A stretch of DNA of 6,835 bases from an uncultured Polynucleobacter sp. Lineage in GTDB: Bacteria; Pseudomonadota; Gammaproteobacteria; Burkholderiales; Burkholderiaceae. The notes beneath the pieces are model-generated. The model searched no databases. It was given only the letters and a program-made list of their open reading frames with translations, and was not told the origin of the DNA. Shown one piece after another: positions 6,566-6,835 of this stretch (position 1 is the stretch's first letter; each line of letters starts with the position of its first letter). The stretch spans positions 1 through 6,835 of the forward strand of contig CALKUJ010000189.1 in assembly GCA_937996825.1 (NCBI GenBank), in the 5' to 3' direction. Position numbers and translations under genes: made by a program.

Positions 6566-6828
6566 GTAATTCTTTGTATTCGCAACCAACCCAGCCCTCA
6601 TAGCCAAGATCATCAAGCAGCATGAAAAAGTCAGAGTAATTGATTTCTCCTGTGCCAGGCTCATGACGACCTGGATGATCAGCAATCTGAATATGCTCTA
6701 TGAAAGGCATCAACTCCTCTATTTCTAATATGTCCTCGCCCATGCGATGAGCATGGTAGGCATCGTATTGAAGATAAAGATTGTTCGATTGAACCGCCAT
6801 GATGGTTTCTAAAGCATGCTGACTAGTC
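6540..6828 (-). CDS. hyi: Hydroxypyruvate isomerase, C-terminal fragment
   Basis: The last 95 codons of a hydroxypyruvate isomerase of the Hyi/OtnI group, a TIM-barrel enzyme that interconverts hydroxypyruvate and tartronate semialdehyde in glyoxylate/glycerate metabolism. The family is about 258 residues, so the N-terminal two thirds lie beyond the contig end. In fragment numbering, LQYDAYHAHRM (19-29) carries the metal-binding Asp22, HIQIADHPGRHEPGTGEINY (45-64) carries Gln47 and is nearly diagnostic for Hyi, and GWVGCEYK (78-85) carries Glu83. The frame stays open upstream of Met10, which is internal, not a start. The C-terminus ends soon after GCEYK and lacks the usual Pro and GLGWL-like tail. 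Typical partners (gcl, glxR) would lie outside the window. Confidence 0.92.
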
Positions 6829-6835
6829 AGATCGG
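6829..6835 (-). other. Illumina adapter remnant (artefact)
   Basis: The last seven bases, AGATCGG, are the start of the reverse complement of the Illumina adapter (AGATCGGAAGAGC). Alone this could be chance, but the full adapter at the other contig end, in the matching outward orientation, makes it a sequencing remnant. The hyi coding sequence should be trimmed at 6828. Confidence 0.88.

Noticed and set aside
34..6828. tRNA or rRNA genes, CRISPR array, insertion sequence, phage or toxin-antitoxin genes, defence system
   Set aside because: No cloverleaf, regularly spaced repeat, transposase, integrase or defence-type protein was found; the stretch is ordinary metabolic and transport sequence.

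Overview
The window is a contig of about 6.8 kb whose two ends are not genomic. Bases 1-33 are the Illumina TruSeq read-1 adapter, and the last seven bases (6829-6835) are the start of the reverse-complement adapter. The real insert is about 34-6828. Moderate GC, dense packing, betaproteobacterial-looking protein families (a TRAP uptake system, a gcl-associated type hydroxypyruvate isomerase, a free-amino-acid type 2OG dioxygenase) and short intergenic gaps suggest a free-living, probably freshwater betaproteobacterium such as Polynucleobacter or a relative. That assignment is an inference from sequence character, not from a marker gene.

Left part (34-2329, minus strand): a TRAP uptake operon in the order dctP-dctQ-dctM. 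It encodes a Tat-exported solute receptor, a four-helix small membrane subunit and the first 161 codons of the large membrane subunit, which is cut by the contig end. The receptor resembles the alpha-keto acid / mannitol-chloroaromatic branch, so an organic carboxylate is the likely cargo. A long hairpin fills the dctP-dctQ gap and could set the usual excess of receptor over membrane subunits.

Middle part (2330-5629): a 130-bp divergent promoter region separates the TRAP operon from a plus-strand pair. The first gene encodes a membrane-anchored penicillin-acylase-family Ntn hydrolase with its catalytic Ser, His and Asn visible. The second encodes an exported histidine phosphatase that starts at, or within a few bases of, the acylase stop. 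Both products should act outside the cytoplasm.

Right part (5677-6828, minus strand): a PF10014-type 2-oxoglutarate/Fe(II) dioxygenase with complete active-site residues, convergent with the phosphatase. Upstream of it on the same strand lies the C-terminal third of a hydroxypyruvate isomerase (Hyi), cut by the contig end.

No RNA gene, CRISPR array, insertion sequence, phage gene or origin was seen, and there is no gene-free stretch above 300 bases. I found no convincing undescribed system. The best leads are the dctP-dctQ hairpin, the substrate of the His-type acylase and its coupling to the phosphatase, and the substrate of the dioxygenase.
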